Shown here: positions 1-8,909 of the stretch, in pieces
Layout: each line of letters begins with the position of its first letter
How positions within the stretch are numbered: the first letter of the stretch is position 1
From: Gammaproteobacteria bacterium
GTDB taxonomy: Bacteria; Pseudomonadota; Gammaproteobacteria; Chromatiales; Chromatiaceae
Assembly (NCBI GenBank): GCA_021773975.1
Contig: JAJFJN010000038.1
Coordinates: 186,001 to 250,000, forward strand
Length of the DNA: 64,000 bases
Reading direction: 5' to 3'
Notes under the pieces: model-generated
Told to the model about the DNA's origin: nothing
The model's database searches: none
The model's input: only the letters and a program-made list of their open reading frames with translations
Position numbers and translations under genes: made by a program

Positions 1-362
1 AAACCATGCGCAAACCCCTCTGGAATGTATACAGCTCGTCGGTTTGTTTCACTCAACTCCAGGCCTTGCCAGCAAAGAAAAGTAGCAGAGTCTGGACGCA
101 AATCAACGATAACATCAAAAATAGCGCCGCGCACACAGCGCACCAGTTTGGCCTCTTCATGAGGAGAAAGCTGGAAATGCATCCCTCGCAACGTGCCCAT
201 CTTTTTGTTATAGGAAATATTGCACTGCGCCAGCCTGGGATTCAGCCCATGCGCCTTAAATTCATTGCGGCACCAACTGCGGGTAAAAAATCCGCGTTCA
301 TCCTCAATCAGTTCAACATCAATAACAAAGGCGCCAGCGAGTCCAGTCTCTGTAAAAATCAA
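1..362 (-). CDS. rfbC: dTDP-4-dehydrorhamnose 3,5-epimerase family protein (RmlC-like), 3' end outside window
   Basis: About 120 N-terminal residues are visible; the gene runs off the left edge. The start is a TTG at 362 whose last bases overlap the TGA stop of the upstream methyltransferase gene (TTGA). The translation has the RmlC cupin pattern: N-terminus MIFTETGLAGAFVIDVELI, then DERGFFTRSW, the segment KMGTLRGMHFQ holding the family's catalytic histidine, KLVRCVRGAIFDVIVD, and YIPEGFAHGF. Family members epimerise C3 and/or C5 of 4-keto-6-deoxy sugar nucleotides in the cytoplasm. As the fourth gene of a CDP-glucose operon the substrate is more likely a CDP-4-keto sugar than dTDP-4-keto-rhamnose; that is inference. 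The family call is safe, the exact substrate is not. Confidence 0.85.
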   Translation of the reverse strand, partial: MIFTETGLAGAFVIDVELIEDERGFFTRSWCRNEFKAHGLNPRLAQCNISYNKKMGTLRGMHFQLSPHEEAKLVRCVRGAIFDVIVDLRPDSATFLCWQGLELSETNRRAVYIPEGFAHG

Positions 363-1594
363 TCGATAACCTCAACTCGCGGAATTGGCAGCACGAATTT
401 TGCTCCCCACTCCCTTGCATAGGAGAGCTGCCCTATCAGCTCTTCCTTTAAATTCCATGGCAGGATGAGAATATAATCTGGTTTTGTCTCAGCTATGCGC
501 TCGGGGTGATGGATTGGTATATGCGTACCTGGCAGGAACGTTCCCTGCTTATGCGGGCTGCGATCCACGGTGTAATCAATAAAATCACTGCGTACGCCGC
601 AGTAATTCAGCAAGGTGTTGCCTTTGGCTGGCGCACCGTATCCAACAATCGATTTTCCGTTGCGCTTGGCTTCAATAAGAAACTCCAGCAAGCCACGCTT
701 GGTTTCGCGCACCTGTTCTGCAAAAGAGCTGTAAACCGCCGCTTCATTGAGTCCTGCTTCTACCTCTTTGAGCTTCAAAGCTGTCACCGCATCTGTAACC
801 GGTTTTGTCTTGTCCTCTTTATGTTTGGCGTAAATGCGCAGAGAACCACCGTGTGTAGACAATTCCTCAACGTCGAACAGCGTCAGGCCGTGCGCTGCAA
901 ACACTTGTTCAACTGTTATAAACGAAAGATAGGAGAAATGTTCGTGATAGATGGTGTCGAACTGGTTATTACGAATAAGTTGTAACAGATGCGGGAATTC
1001 CATGGTGATTACGCCATCACCTTTAAGCAGTATTTTCATGCCACCAACAAAATCATTCAAATTAGGTACATGCGCCAACACATTGTTGCCCAACAATAGA
1101 TCGGCATATTTGCCTTCGTTAGCCAATTCGGTCGCAGTTGCCACACCGAAGAATTTTTCCAGCGTGGGCACGTTTTTAGCTCGTGCCACACTTGCGGTGT
1201 TCGCTGTCGGCTCCACACCCAGCACGGGGATGCCTTGCGCAACAAAATATTGCAACAGATAGCCGTCGTTACTGGCAATTTCAACTACATGGCTATTGTC
1301 ATCCAACTGCCAGCGTCGGGTCATTTGTTCTACATAAGCGTTTGCATGCGCTAGCCAGCTATCAGAATAGGATGAAAAATAGGCGTAATCAGCATCAAAG
1401 ATATGATCCGGCGCCTCAAATGAATCAAGCTGTACCAGCCAGCACTTGTTGCATACATAGGCATGCAGCGGATAGAAGCGCTCCATCTGATTCATCTGCT
1501 CAGGCTGGATATTGGCATTCGATAACGGTGACATGCCCAGGTCACAAAAACTCTGTGTCAGCGGTGTGTTGCAGAAACGACAATGTAAACTCAT
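359..1594 (-). CDS. SAM-dependent sugar C-methyltransferase (zinc-binding N-terminus)
   Basis: 411 residues. An N-terminal cysteine cluster (CRFCNTPL near residue 4, CNKCW near residue 50) looks like the zinc-binding Methyltransf_13 domain. A SAM-binding motif VVEIASNDGYLL follows around residue 105, and the C-terminal GYGAPAKGNTLLNY segment matches the Methyltransf_14 domain. This three-part layout is that of TylCIII/NovU-type deoxysugar C-methyltransferases, which methylate a carbon of a nucleotide-linked 4-keto sugar. The ATG at 1594 overlaps the rfbG stop as ATGA; the open frame extends further upstream but the conserved protein begins at MSLHCRFC. Placement between CDP-glucose 4,6-dehydratase and an RmlC-like epimerase supports a branched 6-deoxyhexose product. 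C- rather than O-methylation is inferred from the domain layout. Confidence 0.8.
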   Translation of the reverse strand: MSLHCRFCNTPLTQSFCDLGMSPLSNANIQPEQMNQMERFYPLHAYVCNKCWLVQLDSFEAPDHIFDADYAYFSSYSDSWLAHANAYVEQMTRRWQLDDNSHVVEIASNDGYLLQYFVAQGIPVLGVEPTANTASVARAKNVPTLEKFFGVATATELANEGKYADLLLGNNVLAHVPNLNDFVGGMKILLKGDGVITMEFPHLLQLIRNNQFDTIYHEHFSYLSFITVEQVFAAHGLTLFDVEELSTHGGSLRIYAKHKEDKTKPVTDAVTALKLKEVEAGLNEAAVYSSFAEQVRETKRGLLEFLIEAKRNGKSIVGYGAPAKGNTLLNYCGVRSDFIDYTVDRSPHKQGTFLPGTHIPIHHPERIAETKPDYILILPWNLKEELIGQLSYAREWGAKFVLPIPRVEVID

Positions 1595-2655
1595 ATTGCT
1601 ACCATCTTCTGAAATTCTTCCAGTTGCTGCTGCGAAAGCAACACCACATCCTCTTTGGCATAGTAGCCGCAATACCAGTCTGCAATCCATTTCAGCGCAA
1701 GCTCAAGATCGACAACCGGTCGCCAATTCAATTCCCGCCTAGCCTTATTACAGTTCAGTCGCAGGGTGTGTGCTTCATGCAGCTCTTCAGCATCACGTAT
1801 AATATTCCAGTCGGCATCACCCCATCCTGCAACAAAATGCTTAACAATCCATGCCACATCCTGTGCACCCGCATCTTCTGGGCCGAAATTCCACCCTTGC
1901 GCAAAGGCTTGCGTATTTTCTGCCATTTTTTCTAGCAACAAGAGATAACCGTGCAATGCCTCGAATACATGCTGCCACGGGCGCACCGCATCGGGATTAC
2001 GTATAGACACGCTTTCACCCGCTGTAAAAGCGCGAACCATATCAGGAATCAGTCTGTCTTTCGACCAATCACCGCCACCAATTACATTGCCCGCCCTGGC
2101 CGTTGCCACTGCCACCCGTTGATCGGCAGTAAAAAAGCTCTGCCGGTAGGCGGAAACCACCAGCTCAGCACAACCCTTGCTATTTGAATAGGGGTCAAAT
2201 CCACCCATCGCTTCATCTTCGCAGTAGCCGGCGTTGCGCTCCCTATTTTCGTAACATTTGTCACTGGTAACTACCAGCACGCTATGCACGGAAGCACATT
2301 CCCGTACTGCCTCCAGGAGATGAACGACACCCATCACATTAACTTCGTAAGTTTCAACTGGATGCTGATAGGAGTAGCGCACCAAAGCCTGTGCTGCCAT
2401 ATGTATCACCACCTCCGGCTGCGCCTCCAACATGGCCTTGGCCAATCCTTCTCGATTACGCACATCACCAATGATCGAATAGATGCCATCGCTCACATGA
2501 GCTGCAGCAAAAAGGCTGGGGCTGGTTGCTGGCTCTAAGGCGTAGCCAGTCACCTTGGCGCCAAGTTTTTTTAGCCACAGACAAAGCCAGCTGCCTTTAA
2601 ACCCGGTGTGGCCGGTTACAAAAACCCGTCTATCCTTCCAGAATGCCGGGTTCAC
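1591..2655 (-). CDS. rfbG: CDP-glucose 4,6-dehydratase
   Basis: 354 residues, extended short-chain dehydrogenase fold. The N-terminal NAD motif [11 protein letters not shown] and the catalytic YSNSKGCAE (YxxxK) are present, as are family segments [23 protein letters not shown] and RPWQHVFE. It converts CDP-glucose to CDP-4-keto-6-deoxyglucose. The chosen start is GTG at 2655: it forms a GTGA overlap with the rfbF stop, has GGAAGG about 8 bases upstream, and gives the usual family N-terminus NPAFWKxRRVFVTG. The open frame extends 12 codons further but lacks family similarity there. It is translationally coupled to rfbF and to the methyltransferase downstream. Confidence 0.93.
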   Translation of the reverse strand: MNPAFWKDRRVFVTGHTGFKGSWLCLWLKKLGAKVTGYALEPATSPSLFAAAHVSDGIYSIIGDVRNREGLAKAMLEAQPEVVIHMAAQALVRYSYQHPVETYEVNVMGVVHLLEAVRECASVHSVLVVTSDKCYENRERNAGYCEDEAMGGFDPYSNSKGCAELVVSAYRQSFFTADQRVAVATARAGNVIGGGDWSKDRLIPDMVRAFTAGESVSIRNPDAVRPWQHVFEALHGYLLLLEKMAENTQAFAQGWNFGPEDAGAQDVAWIVKHFVAGWGDADWNIIRDAEELHEAHTLRLNCNKARRELNWRPVVDLELALKWIADWYCGYYAKEDVVLLSQQQLEEFQKMVAI

Positions 2656-3425
2656 TTCCAGACCTTCCAAGGGGCCTTGCCACTCTCCCATAACCCTTCG
2701 AGATGAGTTCGATCACGAAGCGTATCCATCGGGTGCCAAAAACCGTTATGGCGGTATGCAGCCAACTCACCTTCATTAGCCAATCTCTGAAGCGATCCAG
2801 CCTCCCACACGCTTACATCACCACCTTCTATATAATCCAGCACCTTGGGGGAAAGTACAAAATAACCTCCATTCACCCAAGAGCCGTCACCCTGCGGTTT
2901 TTCTTCGAATGTGCTTATTTTATTGCCGGTCACATCCAGTGCGCCAAAGCGGCCAGGGGGTTGCACTGCAGTAACTGTAGCTAACGTCGCCTGACTCTCA
3001 TGAAATGCAATCAAGGCGCCCAGATCGACATTTGACACTCCGTCTCCATAGGTAAAACAGAAATTATGCTCATCCAAATATTGGGCAACACGCTTCAGGC
3101 GCCCTCCCGTCATGGTTTTCTCGCCAGTATCCACCAGTGTAACTTTCCATGGTTCAGCAGCGTTTTGATGAATTTGCATCGAGTTATCCTGCATATCAAA
3201 TGTTACATCTGATGTGTGCAGATAATAATTGGCAAAATATTCTTTAATTAGATATCCCTTGTATCCCAGGCAGATAATGAAATCGTTAATACCATGGGCA
3301 CTGTACGTTTTCATGATATGCCAGAGAATTGGCTTGCCACCAATCTCAATCATGGGCTTAGGCTTCAAGTGTGTCTCTTCACTAATTCGAGTACCCAATC
3401 CACCAGCCAAAATTACTGCTTTCAT
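2652..3425 (-). CDS. rfbF: glucose-1-phosphate cytidylyltransferase
   Basis: 257 residues, the usual length for RfbF. The N-terminus [18 protein letters not shown] is the nucleotidyltransferase signature, followed by [30 protein letters not shown] (metal-binding Asp) and [18 protein letters not shown]. It makes CDP-glucose from CTP and glucose-1-phosphate and so commits sugar to the operon that follows (rfbG, methyltransferase, rmlC-like). It is the first gene of this minus-strand operon, so the promoter should lie in the 3426-3758 gap. Identity is unambiguous. Confidence 0.95.
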   Translation of the reverse strand: MKAVILAGGLGTRISEETHLKPKPMIEIGGKPILWHIMKTYSAHGINDFIICLGYKGYLIKEYFANYYLHTSDVTFDMQDNSMQIHQNAAEPWKVTLVDTGEKTMTGGRLKRVAQYLDEHNFCFTYGDGVSNVDLGALIAFHESQATLATVTAVQPPGRFGALDVTGNKISTFEEKPQGDGSWVNGGYFVLSPKVLDYIEGGDVSVWEAGSLQRLANEGELAAYRHNGFWHPMDTLRDRTHLEGLWESGKAPWKVWK

Positions 3426-3758
3426 ATTGTTACCTTGCTATTAATCCATATCATTCCGATAGCATCGCTACCTCATGATAAATTTCGCACTTCTCTGCAA
3501 AAAATCGACTCGCTTACACGACAGCCTATCAGGAACTAACTGTCTTCACTTCACGCTCCATAGCGGTCAGCAAGTGCGACACATATATTTAGGCGGCCCT
3601 CTAGCGGTTTTTAAAATTATATAGTAAGACCACTTTTACTAAAATAGCTTGAAAATCTCTGTAAAGACATCAAAGATGGGAGTCATTAAGCCCAATTGCA
3701 CTAGCAAACTAAGCCTCTACATTTGCACTCACTAGCTATTAGTTAGGTAAACCACCAC
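3426..3758. other. AT-rich divergent intergenic region
   Basis: 333 bases between rfbF (minus) and a glycosyltransferase gene (plus). No coding sequence, RNA gene or clear terminator was seen. It should contain the divergent promoters of both transcription units, but no match to a sigma-70 promoter was good enough to place one. Confidence 0.5.
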
Positions 3759-4754
3759 ATGCTTCATAAGCAAAAAATCCTCTTTCTCAGCAAAGGAATC
3801 AATGCCTCCTCCACCCGCTATAGAGCAACTGATTTCTTTCCTTTGTTTGAAGAGGCAGGTTGGCATCCTACACATCTTAAAATTAAAAACTCATTAAGTG
3901 GGCGATTTCAGTTACTACAAGCAGCAAAAAGAGCAGATACTGTTGTCATTGTACGCCGTACATTTGACTCTTTATTTGCTAAATTACTACGCAATTATTC
4001 TCAGCAGCTTATCTTTACATTTGATGATGCCATTTTTGCCAAGGGCAACGGGGAGCCATCCAAAGGAAGAGAAAGACGCTTTGCTACTACGCTTCCACTC
4101 TGTGATCAGGTATGGGCAGGCAACAGCTATCTAGCTGAAAAAGCTGCTCAGTACAATCCAAACACCACTATTGTTCCAACTGCTGTAGATGATAAAAAGT
4201 ATGCTATTCAAGCAGATAAACCTAATGCCAACCTGGATATTGTCTGGATTGGTAGCCAGTCAACCCAAAAACATCTAACAACAATTATCCCTGCGCTTGA
4301 GGCTGCTTCTGCCCTAATACCCACATTACGGCTCAAAATTATTGCCGACTTCACGCTAGAATCAAGCCAACTAAAAATCCTACCTATTCCTTGGTCCCAA
4401 GAGCGGGAAGCACAAGAAGTAGCATCAGCACATATTGGTATCGCCCCTCTACCAGATAATGCCTATACTCGTGGCAAGTGTGGCTTAAAAGTATTGCAAT
4501 ATATGGCTGCAGGGCTGCCTGTTATATCTTCATCTGCAGGCGTTAATCAAGATATAGTGCAACATGGCATCAGCGGGCTACTTGCTACCAATGAGCAAGA
4601 GTGGGTAGAGGCTATTCAACAACTGGCTCAAAACATAAATTTACGCCAAACCATGGGGGCCGCAGGACAACAACGCTGTCATGAGCACTTTACTTTAGCC
4701 GCCAATTTCCAGAAAATGCTTGCCACACTTAAAAAACCATCTCAAAGTATCTAA
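3759..4754 (+). CDS. glycosyltransferase family 4-like protein
   Basis: 331 residues. The C-terminal half carries a GT-B/GT4 donor-site pattern: VWIGSQSTQKHL, then IGIAPLPDNAYTRGKCGLK (the E/K-rich donor loop) and LQYMAAGLPVISSSAG, ending with a helix containing AGQQRCHEHFT. The N-terminal half (LFLSKGINASSTRYRATDFF) is the acceptor domain. It probably transfers a sugar to a glycan or lipid-linked intermediate; donor and acceptor cannot be told. First of a plus-strand run, 15 bases before a methyltransferase gene. The gene is AT-rich compared with the rfb genes, suggesting separate acquisition. Confidence 0.8.
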   Translation: MLHKQKILFLSKGINASSTRYRATDFFPLFEEAGWHPTHLKIKNSLSGRFQLLQAAKRADTVVIVRRTFDSLFAKLLRNYSQQLIFTFDDAIFAKGNGEPSKGRERRFATTLPLCDQVWAGNSYLAEKAAQYNPNTTIVPTAVDDKKYAIQADKPNANLDIVWIGSQSTQKHLTTIIPALEAASALIPTLRLKIIADFTLESSQLKILPIPWSQEREAQEVASAHIGIAPLPDNAYTRGKCGLKVLQYMAAGLPVISSSAGVNQDIVQHGISGLLATNEQEWVEAIQQLAQNINLRQTMGAAGQQRCHEHFTLAANFQKMLATLKKPSQSI

Positions 4755-4769
4755 ATAACCACTCAATCA

Positions 4770-5738
4770 ATGTCGAATAACCTACAGAATATCACCCAAC
4801 TTTGCCCCGTCTGCGGAGGCACAGGCAAATTTGCCTACACTGGAAAAGATCTATTAATGGGACTCCCTGGTGAATTTACCTACGCTGCTTGCAATGCATG
4901 CCAAACAATCTACCAAACCCCAATCCCCAGTCCTGAAAAGATCGCCTCCTTTTACCCAGATGAATATGAGCCATATCGACCAGGCCAAGTCAAAAAATGC
5001 AGCCCACTAAAAAAGGCCATCTTACGCACAACATATGGATACAAGCACATCTCTGGCGGCCTTCCTGACTGGATAGGTCAATTAACTGGGAAATTTGCCT
5101 ACCGTGACACCATCCCATATAAAGTAGAAGGCCGTTTATTAGACATTGGCTGTGGCGGTGGTAAGTACCTACTCTCAATGCAGCAACTTGGCTGGCAAGT
5201 AGAGGGGGTAGAATTTAATCCAACTGCAGTTCAAACCTGTAAAGAATCGGGGCTTAAAGTATTTCCAGGTGAACTCTCTGCAGCTGCATTTCCTGATAAT
5301 CGATTTGATGTAATAACGGCGCGACACGTTATTGAACACATTGCGACTCCAAAATCATTTATTAATGAAATATTCCGCATCCTTAAGCCAGGTGGCATAA
5401 TGATTCTGGTAACACCTAATAGCCAAGCACTTGGGCGCGGTTGGTTCAACACTAACTGGTATGCCAATGACGCACCTCGCCACCTCATTCTTTTTGCACC
5501 TAATAATCTGCAACTGCTGACCTCACAAGAAGGTTTTCAAAGCGTTTCTCTGCACACCGCTTCATCACCAAAAATCTTTCTAAATAGCTGGGATTACCTA
5601 ACAAAAAACAAAGGAAAGCCCTCTAAAAGAAGAAAGATTAGACGTTTTTTTGCCAGAGCCTATGTTCTTGCTGCTGCACTTTGCAAGTCTGGAGATGAAA
5701 TTACCTCAGTCTTCAAGAAACCCTTAAGCCCAACATAA
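4770..5738 (+). CDS. class I SAM-dependent methyltransferase with N-terminal Cys4 motif
   Basis: 322 residues. Two cysteine pairs near the N-terminus (CPVCGG and CNAC) suggest a zinc ribbon, as in many glycan-locus methyltransferases. The SAM motif LLDIGCGGGKYLLSM lies near residue 125, then FDVITARHVIEHI (motif II) and ILKPGGIMILVTPNSQA (motif III). Follows the GT4 gene by 15 bases, so probably co-transcribed. Likely modifies a sugar or glycan; no substrate can be assigned. Confidence 0.8.
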   Translation: MSNNLQNITQLCPVCGGTGKFAYTGKDLLMGLPGEFTYAACNACQTIYQTPIPSPEKIASFYPDEYEPYRPGQVKKCSPLKKAILRTTYGYKHISGGLPDWIGQLTGKFAYRDTIPYKVEGRLLDIGCGGGKYLLSMQQLGWQVEGVEFNPTAVQTCKESGLKVFPGELSAAAFPDNRFDVITARHVIEHIATPKSFINEIFRILKPGGIMILVTPNSQALGRGWFNTNWYANDAPRHLILFAPNNLQLLTSQEGFQSVSLHTASSPKIFLNSWDYLTKNKGKPSKRRKIRRFFARAYVLAAALCKSGDEITSVFKKPLSPT

Positions 5739-5827
5739 AGCCGCTCTTACTTACACACTTAAATACACTAAATGCTAAGATACAAAAAAGTTCGAATTCC
5801 CCAGAAACACACTGGTAACCATATGAT

Positions 5828-6508
5828 ATGAGCAACAAACAGCAAAATATAACCGAGTTGGAGTTTTCCGAAAAATATACCGAAGACCACGCCCGCTACT
5901 ACTTTGAGAAACACGATCAGGAGTTCTGGCGTCGCCTCTCCAACTGGCGTGATCACCAGGTCTGCGCCAAGGCACTCAAGATTGCTGGCAACCCCAAAAG
6001 CATTCTGGATATGCCTTGCGGTACAGGTCGATTTTGGGATCTGCTGACAGAAGACCCTGGCCGCAAACTATGGGCCTCTGACAACAGCCAGGACATGATC
6101 AATGCTGGGCTAAAATTTCGCCCACCCGAGGTGGCCAGCCGCTTTGAGACCTTCCAAGGCTCCGCTTTTGATCTGCCGGTAGAGGGTAACTTTGTCGAGT
6201 CTGTCTTCTGTATTCGACTGATGCACCACATCGGTGAGCATGAAGACCGTTTAAAACTGCTATCAGAGCTGGCTCGCGTCTCATCTAGCAGCATCATCAT
6301 CTCACTCTGGGTAGACGGCAATATAGGTTCTTGGAAGCGCAAGCGGCATGAGGCAAAACGCGGCAAAAAAGGCCACCAAAACCGTTTTGTAATCCCACAA
6401 AGCATAATTGAAGATGAATTCAAAGAGTGCGGCCTGACCATCGAAGCCAAATTAGATTTTATTCCTTACTACGCCATGTGGCGCACCTATGTTCTAAAGG
6501 TTCAGTAG
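5828..6508 (+). CDS. class I SAM-dependent methyltransferase
   Basis: 226 residues. SAM motif SILDMPCGTGRFWDLL near residue 60, followed by VFCIRLMHHIGEHEDRL and SIIISLWVDG. It is not closely related in sequence to the methyltransferase just upstream. Codon use is noticeably more GC-rich than that gene and it is separated from it by 89 bases, so it may begin a new transcription unit with the LPS-kinase gene two bases downstream. Linkage to the kinase suggests an LPS-core or related glycan substrate; this is inference. Confidence 0.78.
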   Translation: MSNKQQNITELEFSEKYTEDHARYYFEKHDQEFWRRLSNWRDHQVCAKALKIAGNPKSILDMPCGTGRFWDLLTEDPGRKLWASDNSQDMINAGLKFRPPEVASRFETFQGSAFDLPVEGNFVESVFCIRLMHHIGEHEDRLKLLSELARVSSSSIIISLWVDGNIGSWKRKRHEAKRGKKGHQNRFVIPQSIIEDEFKECGLTIEAKLDFIPYYAMWRTYVLKVQ

Positions 6509-6510
6509 CC

Positions 6511-7290
6511 ATGGATTTTATCGCCGATGATTGGCGAGAAATCCTGCAGCAGAACGGACTGGACAGCTTTGATGCACTGTGGGATTTGGATGTAGAGTGG
6601 TTTGAGGAACCCAATATCCGCCGTGGCGGATGGAGTGGCGTTGCCCGTATTCAACTAAAATCGCCAGAGGGAAAGGAGATTGGGATCTTTCTCAAGCGGC
6701 AAGAAAACCACATGTGCAAGTCATTGCTGCACCCCATTCGGGGCGTCCTGACCTTTGCTCGTGAATTCGATAACATCAAGCATTTTCAGCAGCTCAATGT
6801 TCCAGCCCTGGAACCCGTTTTTTTTGGCAAACGACATATTGATGGAGATTACCGAGGCATCCTGCTCACACGTGAGCTGGAGGGGTTTGGTTCCATGGAT
6901 ACAGAAAAATTCCGTCCAGGCAGAGAAGGGATACTGGCATCGATCAAAGCCCGTCGGGCCTTATTTGAACGATTGGCAGAGATGCTGCGAAGGCTGCATA
7001 CCGGCAAGCGCCAGCACAGCTGTCTTTATTTTAAACACATCTTCATCAAGCCATTGTCTCAGGATACATTCGATGTGCGCCTGATTGATCTGGAAAAAGC
7101 GCGCTGGCAGCCTCTCAAAAGTCGGGCTGTTTTTCGTGACCTTTACTCCCTCTCCCGCCATGCAGAATACTGGCAGCGGACGGACTATATGCGGTTCTTT
7201 CTAATCTACCGCCAAGAAAAAAAACTAAGTGCCGCATCCAAAAAAATATGGCGTGCAATTGCTGCTAAGCAAGCGACTAAAGCATCATAA
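6511..7290 (+). CDS. lipopolysaccharide kinase InaA/WaaP family protein
   Basis: 259 residues. Features of the LPS-kinase (InaA-like) branch of the protein-kinase fold: RRGGWSGVARIQL (nucleotide-binding strand), FLKRQENHMCK (probable ATP lysine), ILLTRELEGFGSMD (hinge), QHSCLYFKHIFIK in place of the usual HRD loop, and VRLIDLEKARW as the DFG equivalent. It probably phosphorylates LPS core sugar from the cytoplasmic side; Pseudomonas WapP/WapQ-type proteins are the nearest analogues by layout. The ATG at 6511, two bases after the methyltransferase stop, gives the natural N-terminus; an in-frame extension into the methyltransferase gene is not used. The catalytic loop lacks the canonical Asp, which is usual for the InaA branch. 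Confidence 0.85.
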   Translation: MDFIADDWREILQQNGLDSFDALWDLDVEWFEEPNIRRGGWSGVARIQLKSPEGKEIGIFLKRQENHMCKSLLHPIRGVLTFAREFDNIKHFQQLNVPALEPVFFGKRHIDGDYRGILLTRELEGFGSMDTEKFRPGREGILASIKARRALFERLAEMLRRLHTGKRQHSCLYFKHIFIKPLSQDTFDVRLIDLEKARWQPLKSRAVFRDLYSLSRHAEYWQRTDYMRFFLIYRQEKKLSAASKKIWRAIAAKQATKAS

Positions 7291-7304
7291 AAAATGCAAC
7301 CGGC

Positions 7305-8756
7305 ATGCAACTTCAGCAAATAACACATGATCCCCCTGTTCCATTTCAACTAGAGATCGCGACACAATCACAGGCAGACATCACAAATACTCTAGAATGC
7401 CTGGAAATATTACGGCTACTGCCAGGGCGGCGCATAGTATGCCGAGCAACTTTTCAAGGGCAAACAGTTATTGCCAAACTTTTTATTCACCCAGGTAAAT
7501 CAGCAGCCGATCATGAGCAAGAGCTAACCGGTTATAAACATTTCATCAGCGCTAAAATCATAACGCCCACACTTTTATTTAGTGGTTCATTAAAAAGCGC
7601 TGGATTCTTTGTATTGTATGAATATATAGCCTCAACAACATCACTAGAAAGCCATATCGCATTGAAGCCAAACCAATCATCAATAGCCTATATCAGAGAG
7701 CTAATGCCTCTTATTGCAAAAATGCATAACGCCCATATTCAGCAAATTGATCTGCACCTAAATAATTTCTTAGTCCAACACCATAAAAAAGAGAAGCAAC
7801 TGTACGCAATTGACTGCGGTGATATTTCATTACTGAGTCAATCTGAAGATACTCGTTTGTTACAAATCAATAAAAATATAGCCTGCATCCTTTCTCAACT
7901 ACCCATTATTTATGATCAGTTTTTGTATGACTTTTTAAAACTATATCAACAAAAGTCTATTTTTAAACCAATCGCTTCTCATGAGGCAATTTGCGATCAA
8001 ATCAATCAATGGAGAAAATGGCGTATACGTAAATATCTTAAAAAGGCAACCCGAAGTTGCAGTGAATTTATACATGAGCAAAACTGGCATGAACTGCGTA
8101 TCTATAAACGAGAATATGCAGATCAAGAGTGGCAAAGTTTTTACAACCATTTAGATGAACTTGTAGAAAATTCACCTCGACTCAAAGATGGGAACAGCGC
8201 AACTGTTGCATTAGCTGAATGCCAAGGACAAAAAATAGTTATCAAACGTTATAATATAAAGGATTTTCGCCACTGGTTAAGTCGATTTTGGCGGCCAAGC
8301 CGAGGCTGGAAAACCTGGCAAAATGCACACCAATTAATCGTATTAGGAATTAAAACACCTGAACCAATAGCCATCATTGAGCATCGCCTTGGTTGGCTAC
8401 GGCATAAAGCCTTTTACGTCAGCAGATATGATCCGGCAGAAGATGCCTTATCAAGATATACTAAAACAGATAAAGTCACAGCTGTTCAAATCGAGGATTT
8501 CAGGCAGCTATTTACAGCTATGATTCATTCACATCTTAGCCATGGTGACTTAAAGGCTAATAATATTTTGCTTACAGAAGGCGGGTTATCTATTATTGAC
8601 TTAGATGCTATGAAAACCCATACAAGCTCACGATGTTTTGAAAAAGCATTCAAACGGGATTTAAGGCGGTTTATGCAAAATTGGGCTTTTGAATCTAAAG
8701 TACATAAGCAACTTGCACAGCTGCTCAAGGAATTACCCAATAATTCAATTAGCTAA
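7305..8756 (+). CDS. tandem-domain LPS kinase-like protein (two kinase folds)
   Basis: 483 residues with two successive kinase-like domains. Domain 1 (about residues 40-190) has HNAHIQQIDLHLNNFLV (catalytic loop near residue 148) and YAIDCGDI (DFG-like). Domain 2 (about residues 300-475) has QKIVIKRYNIKD (ATP lysine), HSHLSHGDLKANNILL (residue ~413) and LSIIDLDAMK. Both catalytic loops keep the Asp and Asn, so both may be active. As recalled, Pseudomonas aeruginosa has a protein of similar length (PA5006) in its LPS core locus. Follows the InaA-like gene by 14 bases. Markedly AT-rich. Target unknown, presumably core oligosaccharide or a related glycolipid. Confidence 0.78.
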   Translation: MQLQQITHDPPVPFQLEIATQSQADITNTLECLEILRLLPGRRIVCRATFQGQTVIAKLFIHPGKSAADHEQELTGYKHFISAKIITPTLLFSGSLKSAGFFVLYEYIASTTSLESHIALKPNQSSIAYIRELMPLIAKMHNAHIQQIDLHLNNFLVQHHKKEKQLYAIDCGDISLLSQSEDTRLLQINKNIACILSQLPIIYDQFLYDFLKLYQQKSIFKPIASHEAICDQINQWRKWRIRKYLKKATRSCSEFIHEQNWHELRIYKREYADQEWQSFYNHLDELVENSPRLKDGNSATVALAECQGQKIVIKRYNIKDFRHWLSRFWRPSRGWKTWQNAHQLIVLGIKTPEPIAIIEHRLGWLRHKAFYVSRYDPAEDALSRYTKTDKVTAVQIEDFRQLFTAMIHSHLSHGDLKANNILLTEGGLSIIDLDAMKTHTSSRCFEKAFKRDLRRFMQNWAFESKVHKQLAQLLKELPNNSIS

Positions 8757-8909
8757 ATTTAAAACACCGACACCTCATCTACATCATGCTCTCAAAAATC
8801 ATTCAACCCTGCTGAATTAAATAATCCAGACATAAATGTCTTCCATATTGGGGCAATGATGAACTATATGAGTATTGGTGACATAATTTGGTTCTCACTC
8901 CTTTCAACG

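Noticed and set aside
1183-1935. Open frame of 250 codons on the plus strand opposite rfbG and the methyltransferase
   Set aside because: Antisense to two conserved genes and low-complexity translation; a shadow frame.
2655-2691. Upstream extension of rfbG by 12 codons
   Set aside because: The added residues ([12 protein letters not shown]) lie within rfbF and lack family similarity; GTG at 2655 has a ribosome-binding site and a GTGA overlap.
3601-3660. AGTAA...TTACT and TTGAAA in the rfbF upstream gap as promoter elements
   Set aside because: No correctly spaced -10 element; repeats too short to be meaningful.
8826-8905. Plus-strand frame beginning PDINVFHIGAMM as a sulfotransferase start
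   Set aside because: No in-frame start before it, runs to a stop within the IS1380 relic, and the usual sulfotransferase phosphate-binding loop is absent.
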